A DNA stretch of 13,084 nt from Chamaesiphon sp. GTDB taxonomy: Bacteria > Cyanobacteriota > Cyanobacteriia > Cyanobacteriales > Chamaesiphonaceae. The position numbers were made by a program, and so were the translations under genes. Location: NCBI GenBank assembly GCA_020059425.1, contig JAGVCD010000299.1, positions 1-13,084 on the forward strand. The letters run 5' to 3'. Position 1 is the first letter of the stretch. Every line of letters starts with the position of its first letter. Positions 1 through 10,677 of the stretch are shown one piece after another. Below the pieces are notes generated by a model. It did no database searches and was not told the DNA's origin. It saw nothing but the letters and a program-made list of their open reading frames with translations.

Positions 1-943
1 ACTAATTTCTGGGAAGCCTTTACCACAAGGCGAAGGTTTCACTGGGCGAGACATGCTCAAAGAAGTCGTGGCCAGGGGACATCGCGACAAAATGGCGGTC
101 ATTCCCTGGTTTGAGTTTGGCTTAATGGCTACAGCAGCTAGCGATCCATCTGGCTCAAATTTAGCCAAAAGACATCCGCAGTGGCTAACGCAAAGACGTG
201 ATGGCACGACGATTTATAAAGAAGGTAAGCACGAGCGGGTCTGGCTAAATCCTTTACATCCCGGAGTAAAGCGATTTATTAAAGACTTAATAGTAGAGGT
301 TGTTCGTAACTATGATGTCGATGGCATCCAAGTCGATGACCACTTTGGTTATCCCTTTGAGTTTGGCTATGACGATTTGACGGTGAGTGTTTACAAAGCC
401 GAGCATCAGGGTAAAGCCCCGCCGATCGATCCCAAAGACTTAGAATGGACAAATTGGCGCGCAAATAAGGTAACGGCCTTGCTGAAAGATTTATTTAAAG
501 AAATCAAAAAGGCCAATCCCAAGGCGATCGTCTCGGTTTCGCCGAATCCGCAAGAGTTTTCTAAGAGTATGTTTTTGGCAGACTGGGTAGCGTGGGAACG
601 TGCTGGCTTAGTAGAAGAAGTATTGATTCAGGTGTATCGCAGCAGCTTGGAGAAGTTTCAAGGAGAATTAAAACAACCAGAAGTGCAACGAGCAAAAACG
701 CATATTCCGGTGGGTATTGGGGTATTGGCTGGTCTCAAGCCTCGTCCGGTTAGAATGACCCAGATTCGGGAACAAGTACAGGCCGTTCGTCAGCAACAGC
801 TAGCTGGTTCGTCATTCTTCTTTTACGAAACATTGTGGAACCTGAAACCGCCCACCGAAAGTGTTCAAGCAAGACAGGCTAGTTTTAAGCAATTGTTTAA
901 TCGATCGGTACCCCGAGTTGTGATCAAAAATCTCCCGCAGTGA
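1..943 (+). CDS. Family-10-type glycosyl hydrolase (GHL10/DUF187), 5'-truncated
   Basis: The reading frame is open from position 2, so the N-terminus lies outside the window; the ATG at 53 is internal. About 313 residues are visible, ending at TGA 941-943. Segments typical of the GHL10 (DUF187) TIM-barrel hydrolases are seen: FEFGLMA just after the internal Met, the loop VDGIQVDDHFGYP (about 317-355) with its paired acidic residues where this family places its active site, and VSVSPNP on a later strand. Members are usually exported and thought to act on cell-wall or extracellular glycans; the signal peptide would be in the missing part. The substrate cannot be read from sequence. The gene ends 24 bases before a strong bidirectional hairpin terminator and faces an unrelated minus-strand gene. 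Family assignment is fairly sure, enzymatic specificity is not. Confidence 0.85.
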   Translation, partial: LISGKPLPQGEGFTGRDMLKEVVARGHRDKMAVIPWFEFGLMATAASDPSGSNLAKRHPQWLTQRRDGTTIYKEGKHERVWLNPLHPGVKRFIKDLIVEVVRNYDVDGIQVDDHFGYPFEFGYDDLTVSVYKAEHQGKAPPIDPKDLEWTNWRANKVTALLKDLFKEIKKANPKAIVSVSPNPQEFSKSMFLADWVAWERAGLVEEVLIQVYRSSLEKFQGELKQPEVQRAKTHIPVGIGVLAGLKPRPVRMTQIREQVQAVRQQQLAGSSFFFYETLWNLKPPTESVQARQASFKQLFNRSVPRVVIKNLPQ

Positions 944-966
944 GTGAGGAGTTTGTCAGAAGAATA

Positions 967-1000
967 AAAAACACCCATCTGAAACCAGATGGGTGTTTTT
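967..1000. terminator. Bidirectional intrinsic terminator
   Basis: A perfect 14-bp inverted repeat (967-980 with 987-1000) encloses a 6-base loop. The A-rich start of one arm and the T-rich end of the other give a stem followed by a U-tract on either strand. It lies between two convergent genes, after the glycosyl hydrolase (+) and the acidic unknown protein (-), and can end both transcripts. Confidence 0.9.
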
Positions 1001-1032
1001 ACAGCGAGGGTGTTATCAAACTTACTAACCCA

Positions 1033-1599
1033 TTAGTTATGGGATTGGTCAGCTAGTTGATCCAAAGCATATTTGGTAGCCAACATTGTCAACTTGGCCT
1101 GTTCCATTTCTGATAAATCTTGCCAGTCTGCGGAACGCACCAAACTATTGACGTTCTCTGCGGCTAGATCGCAGCGCATGGCGTAACTGTACGGGCGAGC
1201 CAAGACTAATAAATCGGCTTCTTCCCAGCTAGGTAATAGCTCCTGTACACAGCTCACCAGCTGATTAATCGCCAAAGCTGGTTGGCTCGTTGTATGCACG
1301 GCAGCGGCAATCTTTTCTAGCCATGCCTGTGGAATCCGCACATTGAAGTGCTGACGCAATTGTCCAACTAGATCGATCGAAGTATCTGGCCAACACTGAT
1401 GGAGCTGAGTAAAAAAAGCTGTAGCAGACTGCTGGACATCCGTTTCAGACCAATCATCCAAATTGAACTGCTCTGCTTGTAATTGATAATATTCTTCAGC
1501 TTCGGGATCGGCTGGATTCCAAGGATAGAGCTGTTCAGGAGTAAGCAGATTGTAAGTGAGTTCTGCTTCAGGTGATAATTGTGAAAAAGATTTAGTCAT
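1033..1599 (-). CDS. Acidic protein of unknown function (188 aa)
   Basis: I do not recognise this protein. It starts at ATG 1597-1599 with a plausible Shine-Dalgarno (GAGGAA, about 7 bases before the ATG) and ends in TAA. It is strongly acidic: about 27 Asp/Glu against 9 Lys/Arg. It has no signal peptide or membrane segment and looks mostly helical, so it is probably a soluble cytoplasmic protein. The N-terminal third is rich in Glu, Gln and aromatic residues (LYPWNPADPEAEEYY, FNLDDW); the C-terminal part contains LLPSWEEADLLVLARPYSYAM. Three Cys are scattered with no metal-binding spacing. It faces the glycosyl hydrolase across the 967-1000 terminator. The 243-base gap behind it holds a possible promoter, so it is probably transcribed alone. 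The good ribosome site and full-length frame support a real gene; the function is unknown. Confidence 0.8.
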   Translation of the reverse strand: MTKSFSQLSPEAELTYNLLTPEQLYPWNPADPEAEEYYQLQAEQFNLDDWSETDVQQSATAFFTQLHQCWPDTSIDLVGQLRQHFNVRIPQAWLEKIAAAVHTTSQPALAINQLVSCVQELLPSWEEADLLVLARPYSYAMRCDLAAENVNSLVRSADWQDLSEMEQAKLTMLATKYALDQLADQSHN

Positions 1600-1767
1600 A
1601 GCTTCGTTCCTCAGAAACTTAATTCTTTGCCAACTAACCAGCAGATCCTGATAAAAGAAATCTCCAAATTCGGTTGCTGTTATTAACTACATGTGTGCTT
1701 CAGAAGATTCCGTAAACTTAGAAAATTTTTTGGAATTCACTATCCGTAAGCCGTGCACTTGAATTAC

Positions 1768-1787
1768 ATGTATTATATCATCTACAT
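1768..1787 (-). promoter_or_regulatory. Possible promoter (-10) with overlapping inverted repeat
   Basis: The minus strand carries a perfect TATAAT at 1772-1777, upstream of the acidic-protein gene, giving a leader of about 165 bases. No good -35 is present at 16-18 bp spacing. The inverted repeat ATGTA-N10-TACAT (1768-1772 and 1783-1787) overlaps the -10, which would suit an operator. It is not the NtcA consensus (GTA-N8-TAC), because the spacing is too long. The rest of the 1600-1842 gap shows nothing I can name. Confidence 0.35.
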
Positions 1788-1842
1788 TTCCGCCCCGAAT
1801 TGTGTGGTGTAAGACTAAATTCTAGATGATACCTAATTTTGG

Positions 1843-3426
1843 TCATTTCTGAGTAGAAAATGCTAAAACTTGACCCTGATCGCTGCCGAATTTTAAGTTC
1901 ATCCCAGTCTCTAAACACAATTCTTGATGATGAATTTTCTGCCAGCCCTGGCTAGTTTGTACCAAAGTGCCAAAACGTGAGAAATCTCGCAGGAAGTAAC
2001 TAGATTCTTGATCAGTACTGCCATTTCGATAAAGAATTTCGGCATGTCTCTGGGAAACTGATGGTTCAGGAATAATTAAGTCATTGTCTGCTGATCGACC
2101 AATACGCATCAGACCACCTTGGATCGGGAAATTTTGAGTAGCGGTCACGACCGAACGCAAATAAGCCAGGGGCAAAGCGTTGGGGAAAGAGGGCATTTCC
2201 GTAATTGCTTCCGTGACGGGCTTGATCAGCTCCCCATCAAACTCAGGATGCATATACAGCACGGGTAGAGTCCAAGCGGGCTGATTAAACTGATACAAGG
2301 TCAACAATTGTTTACGGGCAGTGGCCACGGCCTTGTCGATCGGCAGACGCTGCGCCAAAGATTGAGTTAAAGCTTGAATAAAACTAATGGCCTCTTGATC
2401 GGCAATGGTATCCCGCATCGCCAAAATAGCCGGTACTCCATGGTGTAAAAGCACTTCGGCTAAACTACTACGAGCGACGGACTGCTCCTGATATTGGTAA
2501 GGCTGTGCTCCCCAACAAGAGTTAAAAACTGCTAGTTTTACTTGGTTGCGCACCAGAATTTGGGCGAGTTCCGTACCATTGAGCTGGGCATCAGAACGCA
2601 GGGACAGAATACCTCCATCGGCTCCTGGCACACCATGTCCAGCATAAAAAAATAGATTGTAATTGCCATTGTCTAAAGCCGACACCAAAGAATTGAGGGT
2701 CGGTTGCACCAGCGTATCCACCTGACAACCCGCCGGTGGCATTTGATTGGTTGGTAAAAACCCACTGGGATAGGCATTCCTTAGCACCTGAGCGATAGCC
2801 GCTGCTTCTTCGGCCAATGATAAGTTGTTTTTATCTACTTCGTTACTACCCAGTACCAATAGAATCTGGAGTGATCGATCGTTCCGTTGGGGCGGCAACT
2901 GGTCTACATCACTGGTGGTGCGACTAAAGAAGATTTCTTGGTTGAGGGAGACCGCTGGTTTGCCCGGCTGAGGTTGCATTATTTCCCAGGGAAAGGAGAT
3001 TAGATCTGGATCCCGGACTTCCAGCCGCAACCGTAATGGTCGCTTTTGCCCGATGGCAATTCCTTGACTGTGAGCTAATGCCGTATCGATCGAACCATTA
3101 AATAGCCACTGCCACATATTCATGCCCAAATGCTGCATCAAGCGAGTACTGTAGTTGGCAGTGCCACCGATAGTACTTGGTGGCGAGGAACCCTGACCAG
3201 TATCCATAGCTGGAAACCGGGGATATTTCATTGGGCTAGAGCTGGAGCCAAACATTTCTTGCCAGGCGATCCAAGAACGCATTAATTCATCATCCCAGTT
3301 ACAGTCATGATGAACATAACCACCTGGGTAAGGTGCTTTGATCACCCAGATGGCATAGTTTTCTTGTTCGGCACTAAGCAATCTGTCGATCGCTAAATTA
3401 AGGCAAGGATGTTCATCGCGGGACAT
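1843..3426 (-). CDS. CHAT-domain caspase-like protein with C-terminal FHA domain
   Basis: This is a two-domain protein of 527 residues from ATG 3424-3426; an in-frame TTG at 3439-3441 would add five, and neither start has a clear ribosome site. Residues about 90-395 form a CHAT (caspase-fold) domain. The usual lead-in motif LISFPWEIM is followed by the catalytic pair: His264 in FFYAGHG and Cys304 in FNSCWG. Residues about 430-520 form an FHA phosphothreonine-binding domain with the key residues Gly443-Arg444 (MRIGRS), Ser458 and Arg460-His461 (SQRHAEI). There is no signal peptide or membrane segment, so it is likely cytoplasmic. CHAT proteins are predicted or proven cysteine proteases; FHA would dock a phosphorylated partner or target. 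The gene begins 27-42 bp after the pyrG stop on the same strand, so co-transcription is likely. Substrate and role are unknown. A Ser/Thr kinase gene lies 2.5 kb away on the other strand. Confidence 0.88.
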   Translation of the reverse strand: MSRDEHPCLNLAIDRLLSAEQENYAIWVIKAPYPGGYVHHDCNWDDELMRSWIAWQEMFGSSSSPMKYPRFPAMDTGQGSSPPSTIGGTANYSTRLMQHLGMNMWQWLFNGSIDTALAHSQGIAIGQKRPLRLRLEVRDPDLISFPWEIMQPQPGKPAVSLNQEIFFSRTTSDVDQLPPQRNDRSLQILLVLGSNEVDKNNLSLAEEAAAIAQVLRNAYPSGFLPTNQMPPAGCQVDTLVQPTLNSLVSALDNGNYNLFFYAGHGVPGADGGILSLRSDAQLNGTELAQILVRNQVKLAVFNSCWGAQPYQYQEQSVARSSLAEVLLHHGVPAILAMRDTIADQEAISFIQALTQSLAQRLPIDKAVATARKQLLTLYQFNQPAWTLPVLYMHPEFDGELIKPVTEAITEMPSFPNALPLAYLRSVVTATQNFPIQGGLMRIGRSADNDLIIPEPSVSQRHAEILYRNGSTDQESSYFLRDFSRFGTLVQTSQGWQKIHHQELCLETGMNLKFGSDQGQVLAFSTQK

Positions 3427-3468
3427 TGATAACAGCCACAATTGTTTAACGTAAGATCTATCCTATGA

Positions 3469-5786
<2,318 letters not shown>

Positions 5787-5870
5787 AGCGGAAGCACTTT
5801 AGAGTGAACTTTTGCTAAGTTAACACAAAAAATTGGCTGAATTGATTGCGGTCAGGAAGTAATTTGTTTT

Positions 5871-5899
5871 TTCAGAACATCCAAAGTTTCTGATACAAT
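5871..5899 (+). promoter_or_regulatory. Likely promoter of the kinase gene
   Basis: TTCAGA (5871-5876; four of six match TTGACA) and TACAAT (5894-5899) are separated by 17 bases, and the TGA just before TACAAT gives a TG-N extended -10. The start of transcription would be near 5906, leaving a leader of about 84 bases before the kinase ATG at 5990. It lies in the 203-base divergent gap between prxQ and the kinase; I found no equally good promoter for prxQ on the minus strand. Confidence 0.5.
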
Positions 5900-5989
5900 T
5901 GGCGTAGATTAACCAGCAATATCACAAGAAAAATCTAAGATAATAGGTTTATGTTGTATTGCGGTATCTCAACAGTTACTTACTAAGTC

Positions 5990-7663
5990 ATGAGCTGCTG
6001 TCTTAATCCCACTTGTACAAAACCACAAAATCAAGCCCGGAGCCTAGTTTGCTCTAATTGTGGTGCCCAGTTGCTGCTCAAACAGCGTTATCGATCGACC
6101 AAATTATTAGATGTGGGGGGCATGAGTCGGGCTTTCTTGGCTGTCGATGAAGATATTCCTGGTCGCCCAGGATGTGTAGTAAAGCAGTTCTTTCCATCCC
6201 CCCAGGTTCTAGATAATCCGAAGTCTTACAGTAAATCTTTGGAATTATTCCAACGGGAAGCGATGCAGCTGGACAAGCTCAGTCGGCGGTCATCGCAAAT
6301 CCCCAAACTGTTAGCCTATCTAGAACAAGATCAAAAATTTTACCTGGTGCAAGAATATATAGATGGTCAAAATCTGCTCAAAGATTTAGAAACTTACGGT
6401 GCTTATAGCGAAGAGCATATTCGTCAATTTTTGCAGGAGACTCTACCTGTATTGCAATTTGTTCATGACCAAAAGGTTATTCACCGTGATATCAAGCCCG
6501 AGAATATCATGCACCGCCAAAATGGACAGCTGGTGTTGATTGACTTTGGTATGTCGAAGCAGCTAACTGAGCAAGTAACTTCTAGGGGCACGACCGGCGG
6601 CACGATGGGCTATGCACCACCAGAACAACTACGCGCCGGAGTGGCCTATCCGGCCAGCGATTTGTTTGCATTGGGTGCTACCTGTGCGCACCTCCTGACG
6701 AATATTACTCCTGATAATCTCTATGATTTTCAACAGGATCGTTGGGTTTGGCCAGATGTTTTGGCCAAAAAACAGCGGCGGGTTAGTCGTCAGCTGACCG
6801 AAATATTGAATAAAATGTTGCGATCGGATGTGCAAGATCGTTATCAATCAGCCCACGAAATTTTAGTAGATTTAGCTGATCAAATTTCTCCTTCTCAGCG
6901 AGACCTCCGCAAGAAACAAGCTTGGCAGATAGCGATCGGCACCCCTATTGTGATGGCTGGTCTGGGGATCGCCATTTTGAGCGATCAAATAAAATGTAAT
7001 CTGGGGATGGAAAATTCTTCTTGTCCAGTGGCCAAAGGGCCTAAGCTGATTAATGGGGTATTATATTTTCCCTTTGAACCAGGTCTCGATAAAAACGGCA
7101 AGTCCGCCGAATTTAACATGGCAGTACTGAGTCAAGAATATCGCTGGAAACCGGGTTCTGCCGATGCCGTGTATCTAGGCAATGCTGACCAAGCAATTCC
7201 CGTCAAAGATTTGAAACCCGTAATGGAAGCAAAGGGTATTATCAAAATCATGGACAATCCCAACCAAATTATTGCGGTCGGGATGGCTTCTTGTGAAGGT
7301 CCACCAGCCGTGGAGGAAGTCCGGGCCTACGAACGAGCCAAAACAATCCAAACTGCCCTCAGCAAAACTATTTTCACAGTCAAAGATTATCCCTTACTGA
7401 ATCTGGGTCAGTTTCGGCGAGATAGTTGTAGTCGGAATGCCAAAGACAATTCTTTTCAGCGCACCATGATTTTGATGGGCATTCGTAAAGAATCGGCGGG
7501 GGTGGTGTTGGCCGAAGCTCTCCATGCCCGGTTGGCAAAAATCAGTAAAGATTTTAAGCTAGATGACTATTCTTTGGGCAGTAAAGAAAAATTTCAGCTC
7601 ATTCCGGACGGAACACCAGTAGTTTATGAACCAGCGGCTACACCTACTCCCTCAACTCCATAA
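5990..7663 (+). CDS. Four-cysteine Ser/Thr protein kinase with membrane anchor and OmpA-like outer domain
   Basis: This is a Hanks-type Ser/Thr kinase of 557 residues. The N-terminus carries a zinc-ribbon-like motif, Cys4-X4-Cys9-X11-Cys21-X2-Cys24, as in SpkB-type cyanobacterial kinases. The kinase domain (about 34-298) has the ATP lysine Lys65 (VVKQF), Glu90, the catalytic loop HRDIKPEN (165-172), DFG at 185-187 and APPE at 209-212, so it should be active. Its Gly loop (LLDVGGMSRAF) is shortened, as is common in this group. One membrane helix spans about 312-331. Residues 332-557 would lie outside the cytoplasm and include a segment (431-457) spaced like an OmpA C-terminal domain, ending in a Pro/Thr-rich tail. 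The domain order suggests a receptor kinase sensing an envelope signal. The tsaC-like gene follows 32 bp downstream. The ligand is unknown. Confidence 0.93.
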   Translation: MSCCLNPTCTKPQNQARSLVCSNCGAQLLLKQRYRSTKLLDVGGMSRAFLAVDEDIPGRPGCVVKQFFPSPQVLDNPKSYSKSLELFQREAMQLDKLSRRSSQIPKLLAYLEQDQKFYLVQEYIDGQNLLKDLETYGAYSEEHIRQFLQETLPVLQFVHDQKVIHRDIKPENIMHRQNGQLVLIDFGMSKQLTEQVTSRGTTGGTMGYAPPEQLRAGVAYPASDLFALGATCAHLLTNITPDNLYDFQQDRWVWPDVLAKKQRRVSRQLTEILNKMLRSDVQDRYQSAHEILVDLADQISPSQRDLRKKQAWQIAIGTPIVMAGLGIAILSDQIKCNLGMENSSCPVAKGPKLINGVLYFPFEPGLDKNGKSAEFNMAVLSQEYRWKPGSADAVYLGNADQAIPVKDLKPVMEAKGIIKIMDNPNQIIAVGMASCEGPPAVEEVRAYERAKTIQTALSKTIFTVKDYPLLNLGQFRRDSCSRNAKDNSFQRTMILMGIRKESAGVVLAEALHARLAKISKDFKLDDYSLGSKEKFQLIPDGTPVVYEPAATPTPSTP

Positions 7664-7695
7664 ATTATACTTATACTCCTTGTTGACTTAAACCT

Positions 7696-8268
7696 ATGCC
7701 AGGATTAATTGCCGATTTGATTGCTACTGTCCAGGCGGGTGGGGTGATTAGTTTTCCGACAGATACAGTGCCAGCTCTCGCCACTCAACCCAGTCAGGCT
7801 GGTCTGATTTATCAATTGAAGCAGCGGAGCTCGACTAAACCATTAATTCTGATGGCTGCTCAAAGTGCTGATCTGTGGGATTTCGTCCAAGGTAATAGTA
7901 CAGAGTTGGCCACCTGGCAGCAGTTAGCTGGTCAGTATTGGCCAGGTGCCTTGACCTTGGTTTTACCAGCTAGTGAATTGCTACCGATCGCCATGAATCC
8001 TACTGGTGAAAAAACTATTGGGGTGCGAGTACCGGATTGTGATGTAGCTCAGTTGATTTTGCAGGAAACAGGCCCGTTGGCTACTACCAGTGCTAATTTG
8101 ACGGGTCAACCAGCTTTGCTGACGATGGCGGAGATCGATCGACAGTTTCCTACCGTTCAGACCCTGGCAATGGACTCTGAATTAACACTGGCAGGCATTC
8201 CTTCCACCATAATTCAGTGGACTAGGGACGGCTGGAATGTTCTGCGGGCGGGTAGTATTCGTCTTTAG
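7696..8268 (+). CDS. L-threonylcarbamoyladenylate synthase (Sua5/YciO/YrdC family)
   Basis: Family members form threonylcarbamoyl-AMP from threonine, bicarbonate and ATP, the first step in making the t6A modification of ANN-decoding tRNAs. The 190 residues correspond to a single YrdC domain of TsaC size, without the extra Sua5 domain. Motifs seen are FPTDTVPALA (20-29), the nucleotide-binding KQRSSTKPL (42-50), the strand GVRVPD (109-114), TSANLTGQP (131-139) and GIPSTII (167-173). The position that is usually Tyr or Phe after PTDTV/PTEAV is Pro26. The ATG at 7696 is the first in frame and fits the family's N-terminus. It starts 32 bp after the kinase stop, so co-transcription is likely. A YciO-like paralogue of different function cannot be excluded, so I give no gene symbol. 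Confidence 0.88.
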   Translation: MPGLIADLIATVQAGGVISFPTDTVPALATQPSQAGLIYQLKQRSSTKPLILMAAQSADLWDFVQGNSTELATWQQLAGQYWPGALTLVLPASELLPIAMNPTGEKTIGVRVPDCDVAQLILQETGPLATTSANLTGQPALLTMAEIDRQFPTVQTLAMDSELTLAGIPSTIIQWTRDGWNVLRAGSIRL

Positions 8269-8302
8269 CTAAGAGTAAGTAGAGAGAAATTTTCAAATCT
8301 TG

Positions 8303-8336
8303 ACTGGAATCAACTCGCTATTTGCGTTATTCCAGT
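8303..8336. promoter_or_regulatory. Inverted repeat upstream of the pseudopilin gene
   Basis: A perfect 8-bp inverted repeat, ACTGGAAT (8303-8310) and ATTCCAGT (8329-8336), is separated by 18 bases in the 106-base gap between the tsaC-like gene and the pseudopilin gene. No U-tract follows, so it is not a standard terminator. The second arm lies inside the 17-base spacer of a weak candidate promoter, TTGCGT (8322-8327) and TATCCT (8345-8350), which would suit an operator. The promoter itself is doubtful. Confidence 0.35.
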
Positions 8337-8374
8337 AGTTCATCTATCCTAGAGTTACTATTATTCCTTCTGTC

Positions 8375-9070
8375 ATGCATAAGTCTGGCTTTACTCTGCT
8401 GGAATTAACCATTGCCCTATCACTGACGGCGGTGGTTGTGGCTCTCATTAGTGGTGGATTGATGGCGGTGTTGCAATTCGACCAGCGTTTTACGGCCATG
8501 CAGAAAAATCGTCGCGAGTTGCAACGGACTATGGATTTTATAGCCATTGAAATGCAGATGTCCGATCGACTAGAACCTTGCCCCGAGATTCACCCTCCGG
8601 TCTACTCTCCAGCGAGTGGTAGCCAGCGACCGCAGCCAATTATGGTGTTGACCATGCCAGCTAGTAGCAACTTGAGTCAGCCGATCGTCTATTATGTGGC
8701 TGCTCCGCCAGCCCGGAGTGTATGGGCTGGTCCACTAGCACTTTATCGTTGGGGACCCACACTGCAATTGAATGGTAACTATAGCGCTAATATTGGCGGC
8801 GCTGGTTACAGTTATTACAATGAAGTTGTTGTCGATCGAATTGTCCCTACTAGTAGTGCTGAACCTTGTGGGGGTGCGTATCCTCAAGCTATCCCGCTGC
8901 GATCAACTCGCCCAGGATTTAACATTTGTAGCGATCCTAGTGGTCGGGTAGCGAAGATATCACTCCAGCGGCAAGCCGAACAATCTCAGCAAGTCATGGC
9001 TTTACAAGCCATAGTTAGTAGTCGATCACGTTCTATGACAGCCGCTGCTGTGACTTGCCCAGCTAGCTAG
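8375..9070 (+). CDS. Type IV pilin-like minor pseudopilin (PilW/GspJ-like)
   Basis: The protein begins with a classic class III prepilin signal: leader MHKSG, cleavage before Phe6, then FTLLELTIALSL with the conserved Glu at mature position 5 and one hydrophobic helix (about 6-30). The prepilin peptidase PilD would cut and methylate it before assembly into a type IV pilus or secretion pseudopilus at the inner membrane. The 231-residue length and the Cys-bearing globular part suggest a minor pilin of PilW/GspJ or HpsC type. A segment with WAGPLALYRWGP (136-147) resembles what I recall of cyanobacterial pseudopilins. No other pilus gene is in the window, so it is an orphan here. The start is fixed by the leader peptide; no Shine-Dalgarno is visible. 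Its 3' end faces thiC, 60 bp away. Confidence 0.88.
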   Translation: MHKSGFTLLELTIALSLTAVVVALISGGLMAVLQFDQRFTAMQKNRRELQRTMDFIAIEMQMSDRLEPCPEIHPPVYSPASGSQRPQPIMVLTMPASSNLSQPIVYYVAAPPARSVWAGPLALYRWGPTLQLNGNYSANIGGAGYSYYNEVVVDRIVPTSSAEPCGGAYPQAIPLRSTRPGFNICSDPSGRVAKISLQRQAEQSQQVMALQAIVSSRSRSMTAAAVTCPAS

Positions 9071-9072
9071 TT

Positions 9073-9105
9073 AAAAAGCCCTTTAACCTCAGTGGGCTAA
9101 AGGGC
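9073..9105 (-). terminator. Intrinsic terminator of thiC
   Basis: Read on the minus strand, GCCCTTTA (9098-9105) pairs with TAAAGGGC (9078-9085) across a 12-base loop and is followed by five T (9073-9077). It lies 26 bases after the thiC stop. On the plus strand the stem is not followed by a T-run, so it should act mainly for thiC and only weakly for the pseudopilin gene. Confidence 0.82.
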
Positions 9106-9130
9106 AGAAATTCAACTTAAAGAACAGACC

Positions 9131-10513
<1,383 letters not shown>

Positions 10514-10533
10514 TCATTTTCCTTAAATATAAA

Positions 10534-10614
10534 CAGCTTCCCTCCGCTGGCATTACCCAGTCTCAGGTGCAAGGGTATTTTCTCAGCCTAATTAAAACGA
10601 GGCACCCCTAGCCA
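10534..10614 (-). promoter_or_regulatory. TPP riboswitch (THI box) of thiC
   Basis: On the minus strand, going 5' to 3', the leader holds the hallmark pieces of a THI element in order: GGGGTGCC (10601-10608), a short P3 hairpin closed by GCCT/AGGC, GGCTGAGA then ATACCCTT, CACCTGA, a P5 hairpin CTGGGTAATGCCAG, and GCGGAGGGAA. The outer P1 stem can form between TGGCT (10610-10614) and AGCTG (10534-10538). No terminator hairpin with a U-tract lies between it and thiC. The Shine-Dalgarno AAGGA is only a few bases past P1, so control is more likely at translation initiation than by termination. Confidence 0.95.
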
Positions 10615-10622
10615 TAGGGTCA

Positions 10623-10631
10623 ATTGTAGCA
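10623..10631 (-). promoter_or_regulatory. Extended -10 promoter of thiC
   Basis: The minus strand reads TGCTACAAT (10623-10631), an extended -10 (TG-N-TACAAT), with no recognisable -35. Transcription would begin at about 10616, two bases before the first P1 base of the riboswitch, so the transcript starts almost exactly with the aptamer. A start unlinked to lepB is therefore likely, although no terminator is seen after lepB. Confidence 0.6.
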
Positions 10632-10677
10632 CTGACAACTAAGAGCGAGGGGCGCAGGGGCTGGATTTGATAATTAT

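Noticed and set aside
279..464. Minus-strand open frame inside the glycosyl hydrolase gene, and similar short frames opposite pyrG, thiC, lepB and the dihydroorotase gene.
   Set aside because: They overlap strongly conserved genes, have no ribosome sites and encode low-similarity, unlikely proteins.
1770..1785. NtcA (nitrogen regulator) site in the 1600-1842 gap.
   Set aside because: The spacing is GTA-N10-TAC, not the required N8.
3439..3441. TTG as start of the CHAT-FHA protein.
   Set aside because: It adds only five residues, has no ribosome site in range, and an in-frame ATG follows at 3424-3426; it remains possible.
9078..9105. The hairpin as a terminator for the plus-strand pseudopilin gene.
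   Set aside because: The stem is followed on the plus strand by AGAAATTC, not a T-run.
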